A stretch of DNA of 64,000 nt, taken from Bacillota bacterium (GTDB taxonomy: Bacteria; Bacillota_A; Clostridia; Christensenellales; Aristaeellaceae). Of this stretch, positions 25,174 to 34,288 are shown in pieces. Every line of letters begins with the position of its first letter. Positions within the stretch are counted from its first letter, which is position 1. A program made the translations under genes and the position numbers. The stretch is taken from assembly GCA_023421735.1 (NCBI GenBank), contig JAEZSP010000079.1, forward strand, positions 89,467-153,466, in the 5' to 3' direction. Below the pieces are notes generated by a model. It made no database searches. It was not told the origin of the DNA and saw nothing but the letters and a program-made list of their open reading frames with translations.

Positions 25174-26280
25174 TCATCGAAACACACGCTTGATCGCTTC
25201 TAGGTAGCCGTATCCGTACAGGTCGTCCGGCTCGAGATAACTGGTTTCCGTCCACTCGTTCCAGCTGTTAATCGTGACGAGGGGCGGAAGCTGCGGCCGC
25301 GCGTCGAGATACTCCTTTGCCGCATGAAGCGCCTTTTCGATGTTCTCCGGCGTGCAGTCCCGCATGACGCCGGGACGGAATTCATTGAAGCGCGGGTTGT
25401 TATCCCAGCCGAGGGAGACGTGGGGGAAATACGGGAAGGGGAACTCCTTTTCGAGCCTGTCCCATTCCGCACGGGCATCGCGGAACACATCCGGGTAGGA
25501 GCGGTCGACGTCCGTGAAGTGGACGTACTGATAATGCGTGGCGGAAGCAAAGCCGAGGTTGCCGAAATCGCGCGCCGAGACGGACTTTGCCCCGTCTACG
25601 CCCGAAACATTGGTCGCCTTTTCGTTCCACATCGTGAACTGGATGTGTACGCCCGCAAGGCCTGCGCGCACACACTCGTTTTGAAACCAGTCGATCTCTG
25701 CGCGCGCCGCATCCAGGCCGCCCAGGCCCTTGACCAGATTCGGCACATCGTAAATCATGAAGACCGGTTTCCCGTCGATGGTATAGTAATTTGGAAGCGC
25801 GAAATACTGCTCGATGACCCGCCGCATGGCGCGTCGGAACTGCGTCTTGTCCTGCGCGCCTTCCCACACGACGGTCGAAAGGTCGTGGCTGTTGCGCTTG
25901 TCCCAAAGCCCCACCGCATCGTGGTTTGCCCACATGAGGTAGAACTTCATCCTGCCGCTGTTTTTCGCCTTCAAAAACCCGTCGTTCAGGCAGTTTTCCA
26001 AAAATGGGCGGCGGTCGTACCAGTACCAGTCGTAGATGAACACGTTGACCCCGTGATCCAGCGCGGCCTCAATCTCCATCTCCATGACGTAGGGGTCCGC
26101 TTCGTTGACGTAGCCCCAAAGCGGACGCCGCGGCCAGAGATGCCCTTCAAACTTTGCCTGCGCGGCCCGCACCGTCTGCCATTCGCCCATTCCCTCCGGC
26201 CAGAAGATGCGGCTTCTCGGTTCGTCTCCCGTGTACGCCGGCCAGATGTAGGCCGCGACGTCATATGTTCGCTTGTCCAT
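25174..26280 (-). CDS. WbsX / GH99-like glycoside hydrolase-fold protein
   Basis: A 368-residue cytoplasmic protein related to the WbsX 'glycosyltransferase' and GH99-like TIM-barrel families. Supporting motifs are the N-terminal DVAAYIWPAYTGDEPRSRIFWPEG, EIEAALDHGVNVFIYDWYWYD, GKPVFMIYDV and the C-terminal INSWNEWTETSYLEPD. GH99 enzymes cleave internal alpha-mannosidic bonds; WbsX-type proteins are usually found in polysaccharide loci. Activity here is unproven. GGAGGA precedes the ATG. The start overlaps the upstream MFS gene by 20 bp, so the two form an operon, perhaps for import and cleavage of a glycan product. Confidence 0.82.
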   Translation of the reverse strand: MDKRTYDVAAYIWPAYTGDEPRSRIFWPEGMGEWQTVRAAQAKFEGHLWPRRPLWGYVNEADPYVMEMEIEAALDHGVNVFIYDWYWYDRRPFLENCLNDGFLKAKNSGRMKFYLMWANHDAVGLWDKRNSHDLSTVVWEGAQDKTQFRRAMRRVIEQYFALPNYYTIDGKPVFMIYDVPNLVKGLGGLDAARAEIDWFQNECVRAGLAGVHIQFTMWNEKATNVSGVDGAKSVSARDFGNLGFASATHYQYVHFTDVDRSYPDVFRDARAEWDRLEKEFPFPYFPHVSLGWDNNPRFNEFRPGVMRDCTPENIEKALHAAKEYLDARPQLPPLVTINSWNEWTETSYLEPDDLYGYGYLEAIKRVFR

Positions 26281-27424
26281 ATGGTTCCTCCCATTTCAAT
26301 TTTGAAAACAAAAGAAGGCCGATGGTGCAAAATGCGGCGCCCATCCACATTGCACCGGGCAGGTTCCGCTTTGCCATGCCGCCAAAGGCCAGATTGGTGA
26401 CAATGGCGACCGATTCGATGATGACGGCGTTCGCGCTCAACGCCGTCGCGCGGTCGGCCGATCGGATGCGCGACGACTGAATGTCTGTCAAAAGCGGCTG
26501 AAAGAGACACGCACTCGCGCGCAGAAGCATGATCGCAAAGACGGATGCCGCCGCCAGACGCATTCCTGAAAGCGCAAGGCAAGACAGAGCCGCCGACGCG
26601 TACAGAAGGATGCCGAATCGCTTCGCTGTCAACCGCCGTGTGAGCCGCGCCGAGAACCCGCCCCAAAGCCCCGCGAGCGTGACAAGAAGGTACGCGCTCC
26701 CGATCGCCGCGCTTCCCATGCCGCTTCGCACGAATTGAAGTTGGCTGAGAAAGACCGTGACCGTCTGGTTGGTCTCGATCAGCAGCGCCGCGCCCACGAG
26801 GAATAGAAGATACCGTCTGTCCTTCAGAAGGGTGAATAGGATGGGCCGAAGCGTCGCCGCGCGATCATTGCGCGGGGATTCTGGCCTGACTTCCCGGATG
26901 CCCAGGGTCAGAAGAGACGCGAGGCCGTAACTCAGAACGGTTAAAAACCCCGCAAGCCGGTAATCGTCGCCGATGAAGCTTGTGTAAATGACTGCCGCGA
27001 CGAGCAGTCCCGCCGTTCCAAGGTTCTGATAGACCCCGAACACGCCCTGCGCACGATCCTTTTCGCAGGAAAGATATAGCACGCTGGTATCGACACCCGA
27101 AAGACCTGCCAGAACGACCGCGAGCATCACGCGCTCAAGAAGAAACGAACCGAAGCCGTTTGCCCGCCAAAACACAACTTTGGAGAGGAAAAAGAGCGCG
27201 TTGCAGAGAAGAAGTGTCCGCCGATAGCCGATTCGATCGGCGATGACGCCCCATGGAAGCTCCAGAAGGAGCGAAAGCGCCACACTGAACGACTCGATGA
27301 GTGCAATTTGGAAGATGCCGATGCCGGATGCCTGACGGTATAGCGTCGCGATGGGGCCGTAGAAGACCATGCCCTGCAAAAGCGCGACAAAATAAAGGAT
27401 GAGGATGTTGCGCCTGATCCGCAT
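26261..27424 (-). CDS. Major facilitator superfamily transporter
   Basis: A 387-residue membrane protein with about 12 helices. The MFS signature between helices 2 and 3 reads GVIADRIGYRRTLLL (about residue 59), and the second half has GGFSARLTRRLTAKRFG. No substrate is evident; linkage to the WbsX/GH99-like gene suggests a sugar or oligosaccharide, but drug-efflux-like carriers look similar. The ATG at 27424 has AAGGGA 10 nt upstream. The mRNA leader is about 125 nt and holds a GGGC-TTTT-GCCC hairpin. Confidence 0.87.
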   Translation of the reverse strand: MRIRRNILILYFVALLQGMVFYGPIATLYRQASGIGIFQIALIESFSVALSLLLELPWGVIADRIGYRRTLLLCNALFFLSKVVFWRANGFGSFLLERVMLAVVLAGLSGVDTSVLYLSCEKDRAQGVFGVYQNLGTAGLLVAAVIYTSFIGDDYRLAGFLTVLSYGLASLLTLGIREVRPESPRNDRAATLRPILFTLLKDRRYLLFLVGAALLIETNQTVTVFLSQLQFVRSGMGSAAIGSAYLLVTLAGLWGGFSARLTRRLTAKRFGILLYASAALSCLALSGMRLAAASVFAIMLLRASACLFQPLLTDIQSSRIRSADRATALSANAVIIESVAIVTNLAFGGMAKRNLPGAMWMGAAFCTIGLLLFSKLKWEEPYGQANI

Positions 27425-27555
27425 GAGATTCGTCCCTTTCTATTTTCATAAGCACAGCAAAACAGGGACGGGCAAAAGCCCAACCCCGGTCGTTGATGCT
27501 GTTCTTATGCGGGACGATGCATGCGATGCCCTCACAATCCGAAGTCTTTGGCGTC

Positions 27556-27584
27556 AGTATACCATGTGCGCGCCGTGCGATCAA
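27556..27584 (-). promoter_or_regulatory. Promoter of the MFS-WbsX operon
   Basis: Minus-strand TTGATC (27584-27579), 17-bp spacer, TATACT (27561-27556). The -35 overlaps the stop of the HD gene. Confidence 0.65.
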
Positions 27585-28078
27585 GCGATACCGAACATGT
27601 TCCGGCAGAGGTCTCGCCCGGCATCTGTTTTAAAAATGCCGTCATATGCATGGCGGATCGCCTCTGTGCGCGCGCCGTCCTCGTACAGGTTGACCAGAAA
27701 GTCCGCCTCCACGAGAATCTGCCAGTCCGCACCGTCGATCCCGGCATATGTGTGGTGATGGCCGATGAGGAAGCATACGCGCTCGACGACTGCGCGCGAA
27801 AATCCCAGCCGCGCGAGCATGTCCGCCGCGACGGGCGGCCCCTCCGCTTCCTGCTGTTGTCCCGTGCAGCTTCCGTACTTTGCCTCGCAGACGCGGATGC
27901 CGATGTCGTGGGTCAACGCCGCGATCTCGAGCTTTTCCTGCGTCTGCGCGTTAAGCCCTTCTCGCTGTCCGATCCGCCGGGCAAACGCATGCACCTTGAT
28001 CAAGTGCTGAATGCGCCTGGCATCGCCCGCGTCAAACCGCAGCATTTCATCGAACACCGCGCCAATTCTATCTGCCAT
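27581..28078 (-). CDS. HD-domain phosphohydrolase
   Basis: A 165-residue protein with the HD pattern H(24)-HD(56-57)-D(126) visible as RRIQHLIKVHAFARRI, IAALTHDIGIRV and VEADFLVNLYEDG, and an extra GHHHTYAG segment that may hold metal ligands. It probably hydrolyses a nucleotide or phosphoester; the substrate is unknown. The ATG at 28078 has a modest GAGGCGGA signal. It appears monocistronic from the promoter at 28112-28140. Confidence 0.83.
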   Translation of the reverse strand: MADRIGAVFDEMLRFDAGDARRIQHLIKVHAFARRIGQREGLNAQTQEKLEIAALTHDIGIRVCEAKYGSCTGQQQEAEGPPVAADMLARLGFSRAVVERVCFLIGHHHTYAGIDGADWQILVEADFLVNLYEDGARTEAIRHAYDGIFKTDAGRDLCRNMFGIA

Positions 28079-28111
28079 TGTCGATTCCGCCTCGCTTCCC
28101 CGATGATCGTT

Positions 28112-28140
28112 ATTTTAACATACGAACCGAGCGCTGTCGA
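28112..28140 (-). promoter_or_regulatory. Promoter of the HD-domain gene
   Basis: Minus-strand TCGACA (28140-28135), 17-bp spacer, TAAAAT (28117-28112). Confidence 0.55.
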
Positions 28141-28292
28141 GCGTGGGGATTGGGTTTTCCCGCACCATAAATAAGATATGATCGATACGCCGGCGATCGC
28201 CCAGGTCGGACGGCGCGTTTTCCGTACGCTTTGTTCAACGGGAGCCCGCAATATCATTTAACGTATCATCCGCTCTCCGGCGGGTTGGGTTA

Positions 28293-28301
28293 TGCTATAA
28301 T
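28293..28301 (+). promoter_or_regulatory. Extended -10 promoter of the 2-hydroxyacid dehydrogenase
   Basis: TGC-TATAAT (28293-28301), an extended -10; no good -35 was found. Confidence 0.55.
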
Positions 28302-28323
28302 CATTCAAAAGGAGATGACGCAA

Positions 28324-29277
28324 ATGAAGAAAATGATCATCATGCGCGAGGCGGCGCCTCTCGCGGTCGAAACCATCGCGGCCGCCGCACCGGGCTGGGA
28401 GATCGTCTATTGTGAAACCGAAGAGGCCGCGGCCGCGCATCTGATGGACGCGGAGATCATTGCGACATGGAGCGGCGCGCAGGTGAAAAAGGCGGTCGCG
28501 GGAGACAAACTGAAATGGGTTCAGTTCTTTGCGGCAGGCGTCGATTCGCTGCCCCTCGAGGCCATGAAGGAAAAAGGCGTCTATCTCACAAACGCCAGCG
28601 GCGTGCACGGTGCGCCGATTTCCGAGACCATGTTCGCCATGATCCTCGCCTTTGCGCGCGGGATTGATGCCGCCATCGCGGACCAGAAAAAACACGTCTG
28701 GGGCCGGGGCAACCACCCGCTTACCGAGATACACGATAAAACGCTGGGCATTCTGGGCGTCGGGGCCATCGGACTCGAGGCCGCGCGGATCGGCAAGGCC
28801 TTTGGCATGCGCGTTCTGGGACTCAGGCGCGGCGGGAAGCCCGCCGAGAACGTCGATGAGATGTTTGCGCCCGAGCAGGTCGACGAGATGCTTGCGCAGT
28901 GCGACTACGTGATGAATGTACTTCCCTGGACGCCCGAAACGGAGCATTTCATGAATGCGCAGCGATTCGCCGCCATGAAAAAGACCGCCTGCTATGTGAG
29001 CGCGGGGCGCGGCGCGACGACCGATCAGGACGCGCTGATCGCGGCGCTCCAATCGGGTGAGGTTGCCTGCGCGGGACTCGACGTCATGACGCCCGAGCCG
29101 CTCACGGCGGACAGTCCTCTTTGGGACATGGACAACGTGATTTTGACGCCGCATAACGCGGGCCTGACGGATCGTTACTTCGAGCGCGCGATTAAAATCC
29201 TGGTCGAAAATCTGAAAACGTATATTGATACAGGTGCGCCGTTAAGAAATCGCGTCGACTACGACCTCAGATATTGA
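28324..29277 (+). CDS. D-2-hydroxyacid dehydrogenase (NAD-binding)
   Basis: A 317-residue dehydrogenase of the PGDH/formate dehydrogenase group. The cofactor motif GILGVGAIGLEAARIGKAFGM is near residue 142 and the catalytic Arg-Glu-His set appears in SAGRGATT, MTPEPL and TPHNAGLTD. Substrates in the family include phosphoglycerate, glyoxylate and phenylpyruvate; no neighbour narrows this. AAGGAGA lies 8 nt before the ATG. It is a single-gene unit with a hairpin downstream. Confidence 0.9.
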   Translation: MKKMIIMREAAPLAVETIAAAAPGWEIVYCETEEAAAAHLMDAEIIATWSGAQVKKAVAGDKLKWVQFFAAGVDSLPLEAMKEKGVYLTNASGVHGAPISETMFAMILAFARGIDAAIADQKKHVWGRGNHPLTEIHDKTLGILGVGAIGLEAARIGKAFGMRVLGLRRGGKPAENVDEMFAPEQVDEMLAQCDYVMNVLPWTPETEHFMNAQRFAAMKKTACYVSAGRGATTDQDALIAALQSGEVACAGLDVMTPEPLTADSPLWDMDNVILTPHNAGLTDRYFERAIKILVENLKTYIDTGAPLRNRVDYDLRY

Positions 29278-29283
29278 ATCTCG

Positions 29284-29318
29284 GCGGCCCTGGGAAATCC
29301 ATATGGATTGCGGGCCGC
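29284..29318 (+). terminator. Hairpin after the 2-hydroxyacid dehydrogenase
   Basis: GCGGCCC (29284-29290) pairs with GGGCCGC (29312-29318), with an inner palindrome AATCCATATGGATT; GTTCTTATG follows. The next 100 bp also hold a palindrome CCTTCAATTTTGAAGG and no gene. Confidence 0.6.
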
Positions 29319-29421
29319 GTTCTTATGCTAAATTACATATTTTTTAGGAACGTCTCCTTCAATTTTGAAGGGATATAACAGAAAAATTTCATTTTTTCCG
29401 GCGCTGCGGGCTGAATTTCCA

Positions 29422-29449
29422 TTGACAGCGTGATGAATCTGGATATAAT
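29422..29449 (+). promoter_or_regulatory. Promoter of the opp operon
   Basis: Consensus TTGACA (29422-29427), 16-bp spacer, TATAAT (29444-29449). Confidence 0.75.
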
Positions 29450-29548
29450 AAATATATACTTTGGATGCGAAGGGGCGTCCGGCTGGAAATCGTATCCTGC
29501 CGCGGCGTCCCTTTGCGCATTCGGAGAACCAATTAAGGAGGTATGCCC

Positions 29549-31141
29549 ATGAGACATTTGACCAAGGTCGTCGGCATGATCGTTGCCCTTGCGCTCTTGA
29601 TCACCCCCGGCGCCCTGGCCGGCGGAATCCTGAACATCCATTCGGATGTCGAGGTCATCTCCCTGGACTCCACCATCGCAACGGATGGCTTCTCCTTCAA
29701 CGTGCTGACCCAATTCGTCGAGGGTCTTTACGCGCTTGATCCGGCAGGCACGCCCGTTCTTGCGGCGGCCGAGGCCGTTTCCAAGAGTGAAGACGGCATG
29801 ACTTACACCTTTACCATTCGTGACGCGTCCTGGTCGAACGGGACTCCCGTCACAGCAAACGACTTCGTATTCGCTTGGAGAAGGATCGTCGATCCAGCGA
29901 CCGCCAGTGAGTACAATTACATCATGGGAATCGCGGGCGTTGCGAACGCAACCGCGATCATGAATGGCGAAATGCCGATTGAAGAGCTGGGTGCGAAGGC
30001 GCTCGACGACAAGACGCTTGAAGTGACGCTTGACATCCCCGTACCGTTCTTTGAGTCTCTCATGGCCTTCGCTTGTTTCTACCCGATCAATCAGGCCTTC
30101 TTTGAGGCGTGCGGCGACAGCTACGGCACCTCGCCCGACACCATCATCGCGAATGGCCCGTTTGTCATCTCCTCCTATGAGCCGGCGGCCCTGACGATCG
30201 AACTCGTCAAGAACCCCAATTATTGGGACGCCGACTCCGTAAGCCTCGACGGCCTGACCTACAAGGTCATTAAGGACGCGCAGCAGGCGATGCTCGTTTA
30301 TGAATCAGGCGAGCTTGACATCGCGATCCTCACCGGCGAGCAGATCGAGCTCTATCAGGACGAACCCGATTTCACCGTCATTCCCGAGGGCTACCTCTGG
30401 TTCCTGACCGACAACCAGCTCAAACCCGAGCTCGCCAACCTCAACATCCGCAAGGCGCTTGCGACTTCCTTCGACAAGGACGCGATCGTCAATTCCATCC
30501 TGAAGGACGGCTCGATCGCCGCCGACTTCGCGGTTCCGAAGGGATTTGCGACCGGCCCCGACGGCACCGACTTCCGCGACGGAACGCCCACCTACCTCTC
30601 GTGCGACAAGGAAAAGGCTGCCGAATACTGGGCAGCCGGTCTCGCCGAGCTGGGCGTTGACAGCATGACCCTCTCCCTCATCGTCGAGGATGCGGATCCC
30701 TCGCCGCGCATCGGTGAGTTCCTGCAGTCCGAGTGGCAGACCGCTCTACCGGGTCTGACGATCGAGCTTCAGGTGATGCCCAAGAAGAGCCGCCTCCAGT
30801 ACATCCGCGAGCGCGACTATGACATCTCGCTCACACGCTGGGGACCGGACTACGCGGATCCCATGACATATCTCGATCTGTGGACGACCGAAGAATCCGC
30901 GCAGGAGTGGTCCAACGCAGAGTACGACGCGATCATCCAGTCTGCCAAGACCGGTGAACTCGCGCTCGATTACACCGCGCGTTGGGCGGCTCTCAAGGAC
31001 GCCGAGGGCATCCTTCTCAACGACGCGGCGATCTTCCCGGTTTACCAGAAGGGCGCTGTTCGCATGATCAAGCCCAATGTCACGGGCGCTGCATTCTATG
31101 CGGTTGGTCACCCCGTGTTCAAGAACGTCACCAAGGACTAG
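29549..31141 (+). CDS. Peptide ABC transporter substrate-binding protein (OppA-like)
   Basis: A 530-residue solute-binding protein of family 5 (SBP_bac_5). The signal peptide ends about LITPGALAGG and has no lipobox Cys, unusual for a Gram-positive binding protein. SBP_bac_5 features include VEGLYALDPAGTPVLAAAE, TFTIRDASWSNGTPVTANDFVFAWRRI (read in parts), LRKALATSFDKDAIVN-like NIRKALATSFDKDAIVN and YDISLTRWGPDYADPMTYLD. The ATG at 29549 has GGAGG 7 nt before it; the ATG at 29543 abuts the GGAGGT. It heads the opp operon. Confidence 0.93.
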   Translation: MRHLTKVVGMIVALALLITPGALAGGILNIHSDVEVISLDSTIATDGFSFNVLTQFVEGLYALDPAGTPVLAAAEAVSKSEDGMTYTFTIRDASWSNGTPVTANDFVFAWRRIVDPATASEYNYIMGIAGVANATAIMNGEMPIEELGAKALDDKTLEVTLDIPVPFFESLMAFACFYPINQAFFEACGDSYGTSPDTIIANGPFVISSYEPAALTIELVKNPNYWDADSVSLDGLTYKVIKDAQQAMLVYESGELDIAILTGEQIELYQDEPDFTVIPEGYLWFLTDNQLKPELANLNIRKALATSFDKDAIVNSILKDGSIAADFAVPKGFATGPDGTDFRDGTPTYLSCDKEKAAEYWAAGLAELGVDSMTLSLIVEDADPSPRIGEFLQSEWQTALPGLTIELQVMPKKSRLQYIRERDYDISLTRWGPDYADPMTYLDLWTTEESAQEWSNAEYDAIIQSAKTGELALDYTARWAALKDAEGILLNDAAIFPVYQKGAVRMIKPNVTGAAFYAVGHPVFKNVTKD

Positions 31142-31158
31142 TTCCACGTGATTGCGTT

Positions 31159-31188
31159 CCGCCGCGCGCTCAACCGGGCGTGCGGCGG
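31159..31188 (+). terminator. Intercistronic hairpin between oppA-like and oppB
   Basis: The 11-bp stem CCGCCGCGCGC / GCGTGCGGCGG (one G-U) has an 8-nt loop. There is no U-tract, so it probably stabilises the binding-protein mRNA or partly attenuates transcription, giving more binding protein than permease. Confidence 0.5.
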
Positions 31189-31228
31189 GTACATTTCTCA
31201 CTCAATTCCCTGAAAGTTGGTGTAATAC

Positions 31229-32164
31229 TTGCGCAAATACATAATGAAGCGAATCGGCATGGCAATCGTCGTATTGCTGCTGATCGTGCTGATCCTCTTC
31301 ACACTCCTTGAGTTCATGCCAGGGTCCCCCTTTAATGACGAGAAGCTCTCGAATGAGCAGATCGCCGTTCTGGAGGCGAAGTATGGGCTTGATCAGCCGA
31401 TTGTGATTCGCTTCGCAAAATACCTCTGGTCGCTTGTGCAGGGCGATTTTGGCGTGAGTTACACGATTACCAAGGATACCGCCATCTCCCTTCTTTTGCA
31501 GACCCGCGTTCCAACGACGCTTCGGATCGGCGGGCAGGCGGTACTGTTGGGTACCGTCATCGGGCTCATTCTCGGAATTATCGCGGCGCTCAAACGTAAC
31601 ACGATCCTCGACACACTCACCACCATCGTATCGGTTCTCGGTGTGAGCCTGCCTTCCTATGTGTTTGCGCTGGGCCTTTCGTACCAATTCGGCTACAAAC
31701 TTAGGTGGTTCCCACTGATTTATGATAATAACCGAGCCTTCTTTTCCTCTGTGCTTCCGACCATCGCGCTTTCGATGTTCACCATCGCGACGGTTGCGCG
31801 CTTCACGCGCACAGAGATGGTAGAGGTTCTGGGCTCGGATTACCTGCTGCTCGCGGAGTCCAAGGGAATCTCCGGCGTGCGGCTGATCTTCCGGCATGCG
31901 ATCAGAAATGCAATGATCCCCATCATCACGGTGCTCGCGCCGCTGATCGTGGGTCTTATGACCGGGTCGCTGGTCATCGAGAAGATTTTTGCGATCCCCG
32001 GCATCGGATCTTTGATGGTGCAGGCGATCCAGACAAACGACTTTAACGTGATTATCGTCCTCGCGTTTATATACAGCCTCATGTACGTGATTGCCATGCT
32101 CACAGTCGACATCCTCTACGGCATCATCGATCCGCGCATCCGGCTCGCAAAGGGGGATATCTGA
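31229..32164 (+). CDS. oppB: Oligopeptide ABC transporter permease OppB
   Basis: A 311-residue permease with six predicted helices. The BPD_transp_1 EAA-like loop is LLLAESKGISGVRLIFRHAIRNAMIP, and an OppB N-terminal segment (RKYIMKRIGMAIVVLLLIV, FMPGSPF) is present. The TTG at 31229 gives the family's usual N-terminus; its ribosome-binding site is weak, and an ATG at 31244 is the alternative. Confidence 0.92.
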   Translation: MRKYIMKRIGMAIVVLLLIVLILFTLLEFMPGSPFNDEKLSNEQIAVLEAKYGLDQPIVIRFAKYLWSLVQGDFGVSYTITKDTAISLLLQTRVPTTLRIGGQAVLLGTVIGLILGIIAALKRNTILDTLTTIVSVLGVSLPSYVFALGLSYQFGYKLRWFPLIYDNNRAFFSSVLPTIALSMFTIATVARFTRTEMVEVLGSDYLLLAESKGISGVRLIFRHAIRNAMIPIITVLAPLIVGLMTGSLVIEKIFAIPGIGSLMVQAIQTNDFNVIIVLAFIYSLMYVIAMLTVDILYGIIDPRIRLAKGDI

Positions 32165-32165
32165 C

Positions 32166-33212
32166 ATGGACGACCGCTTCGAATTCAGACCGGACGACTT
32201 CGAGATGATAGGCATCGATGAAAAGAACTTCATCGACACCACCTATGCCAGTCAACCCTATTGGAAGGACGTCCTTTCGCGTTTTTCCAAGAACAAGGGC
32301 GCGGTCGCAGGCCTTATCGTCATCCTTTTGATCATCATCATGGCAATCATTGGCCCCGGACTCAATCCCTACACCTACGACGAACAGAACATTGCGAACC
32401 AGAACCTGGCGCCGCGCGTGCCCGGCCTCGAAGATACGGGGATCTTTGACGGCAGCGAGACCATGCGCACCGCGAGCAAAGTGAAGGTCATCAATAAGTA
32501 CGTCAAGGAGGGCGAGGAGACCGGCCTCGAGGACACGTACTACTGGTTTGGCACCGACCCGCTCGGCCGCGACTTGTTCACCCGCGTGTGGACGGGCACG
32601 CGCATATCGCTTTATATCGCGCTGATCGCGGTGCTCATCGACATGGTGTTCGGCCTATCCTATGGCATGATCTCGGGCTATTTCGGCGGCGCGATCGACA
32701 GCGCCATGCAGAGATTCTCGGAGGTCCTCAATTCCATTCCAACGCTGGTTATCGTGACGCTTTTGATGTTAGTTTTAAAACCGGGACTTGCGACGATCAC
32801 GTTTGCACTCATGTTTACCGGATGGATCGGCATGAGCCGCATCGCGCGCGCACAGGTTCTGAAGATCAAGGAACAGGAGTTCGTGCTCGCCTCGCGCACG
32901 CTCGGCGCGAAGAATTTCTTCATCCTCTTTAAGGAGATTCTGCCGAATATATTCGGGCAGATCATTATCGTTTCGATGTTCTCAATCCCCAATGCGATCT
33001 TCACCGAGGCGTTCCTGGCGTTTGTGGGTCTCGGCGTTCCCAAGCCCCTGGCATCTTTGGGCTCGCTCATCTCGGACGCGTATAACTCGTTCACCACGCA
33101 TCCCTACATGATCGTCTTCCCGGTGATCGTGCTCGGCCTCATCATGCTGTCGTTCAACATGCTGGCCGACGGCCTGCGCGACGCATTCGACCCGAAGATG
33201 AAGGAGATGTGA
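32166..33212 (+). CDS. oppC: Oligopeptide ABC transporter permease OppC
   Basis: A 348-residue permease. An N-terminal OppC_N helix (GAVAGLIVILLIIIMAIIGP) is followed by an extended external loop with YYWFGTDPLGRDLFTRVWTG, characteristic of OppC/DppC, and the coupling loop LASRTLGAKNFFILFKEILPN. GGGGGAT lies 8 nt before the ATG. It starts 1 nt after the oppB stop. Confidence 0.93.
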   Translation: MDDRFEFRPDDFEMIGIDEKNFIDTTYASQPYWKDVLSRFSKNKGAVAGLIVILLIIIMAIIGPGLNPYTYDEQNIANQNLAPRVPGLEDTGIFDGSETMRTASKVKVINKYVKEGEETGLEDTYYWFGTDPLGRDLFTRVWTGTRISLYIALIAVLIDMVFGLSYGMISGYFGGAIDSAMQRFSEVLNSIPTLVIVTLLMLVLKPGLATITFALMFTGWIGMSRIARAQVLKIKEQEFVLASRTLGAKNFFILFKEILPNIFGQIIIVSMFSIPNAIFTEAFLAFVGLGVPKPLASLGSLISDAYNSFTTHPYMIVFPVIVLGLIMLSFNMLADGLRDAFDPKMKEM

Positions 33213-33214
33213 GG

Positions 33215-34288
33215 ATGGCAAACGCAAACATTCTCGAGATGAAAAATCTCTCGATTTCATTCAAAACATCGGCTGGCGAGGTCAATGCCATCCGCGGCGT
33301 GGATTTAAGCCTGACGCGCGGAAAGACGCTTGCGCTCGTGGGCGAGTCGGGTTCCGGCAAATCCGTGACCGTCAAGGCGATTATGGGCATCCTCGCCTCC
33401 AATGGAAAGATCAACACCGGCGAAATCCTCTTTTACGATCCCAGAAAGCGGGAAGACGCGCCGCCGACCGATTTGATCAAAATCTCCAAAAAGGAGATGC
33501 GCAGAACCATCAACGGTCAGCGGATTTCCATGGTCTTTCAGGACCCCATGACGAGCCTCAACCCGACCATGACCGTCGGCGATCAGGTCATGGAGGGCAT
33601 GGTGTTTCATAAAAAGCGCAGTCCGCACGCCGCACGCGCCCGGGCGCTGGAGCTCTTGGAGTTGGTCGGCATTCCGGAACCGGATAAGCGCATGAAAAAC
33701 TACCCGCACCAGCTTTCCGGCGGCATGCGCCAGCGCGTGGTCATCGCGATCGCGCTCTCGTGCGAGCCGGACATCCTCATTTGCGATGAGCCGACGACCG
33801 CCCTTGACGTGACGATTCAGGCGAAGATACTCGAGCTGATCGCCTCGATTCAGAAAAAGCTCGGCATTTCCGTCGTGTATATCACGCATGATCTGGGCGT
33901 GGTCGCAAAAGTTGCGGACGACGTGGTCGTGATGTATGCGGGCAAAATCGTCGAAAAGGGCAGCGTGGACGACGTGTTCTACGATCCGCGCCATCCCTAT
34001 ACGTGGGGGCTTTTGTCCTCCATGCCGGACATGGATTCGGAAAACGAACGGCTCTATACCATTCCCGGAAACCCACCGAACCTCTTGCATAAGCCCGCGG
34101 GCGATGCCTTCGCGGTCAGAAATGCATTTGCGCTCAAGATTGACCATCGCGCGGAACCGCCGATGTTCAAAATCAGCGATACGCACTTTGCCGCAACGTG
34201 GCTTCTTGACCCGCGTGCACCGAAGGTCGACATGCCCGCCGCGCTCAAGGAGCGTATCGAACGCATCATGAAGGAGGCGCGCGGATAA
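33215..34288 (+). CDS. oppD: Oligopeptide ABC transporter ATPase OppD
   Basis: A 357-residue ATPase with Walker [11 protein letters not shown]-loop [12 protein letters not shown], signature [12 protein letters not shown], Walker [13 protein letters not shown] and H-loop ITHDLGV, plus the C-terminal oligopeptide extension [17 protein letters not shown]. Its C-terminal oligo_HPY region lacks the usual four-cysteine iron-sulphur pattern. The ATG at 33215 is preferred (GGAG, 8 nt); a GTG at 33209 is possible. Confidence 0.94.
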   Translation: MANANILEMKNLSISFKTSAGEVNAIRGVDLSLTRGKTLALVGESGSGKSVTVKAIMGILASNGKINTGEILFYDPRKREDAPPTDLIKISKKEMRRTINGQRISMVFQDPMTSLNPTMTVGDQVMEGMVFHKKRSPHAARARALELLELVGIPEPDKRMKNYPHQLSGGMRQRVVIAIALSCEPDILICDEPTTALDVTIQAKILELIASIQKKLGISVVYITHDLGVVAKVADDVVVMYAGKIVEKGSVDDVFYDPRHPYTWGLLSSMPDMDSENERLYTIPGNPPNLLHKPAGDAFAVRNAFALKIDHRAEPPMFKISDTHFAATWLLDPRAPKVDMPAALKERIERIMKEARG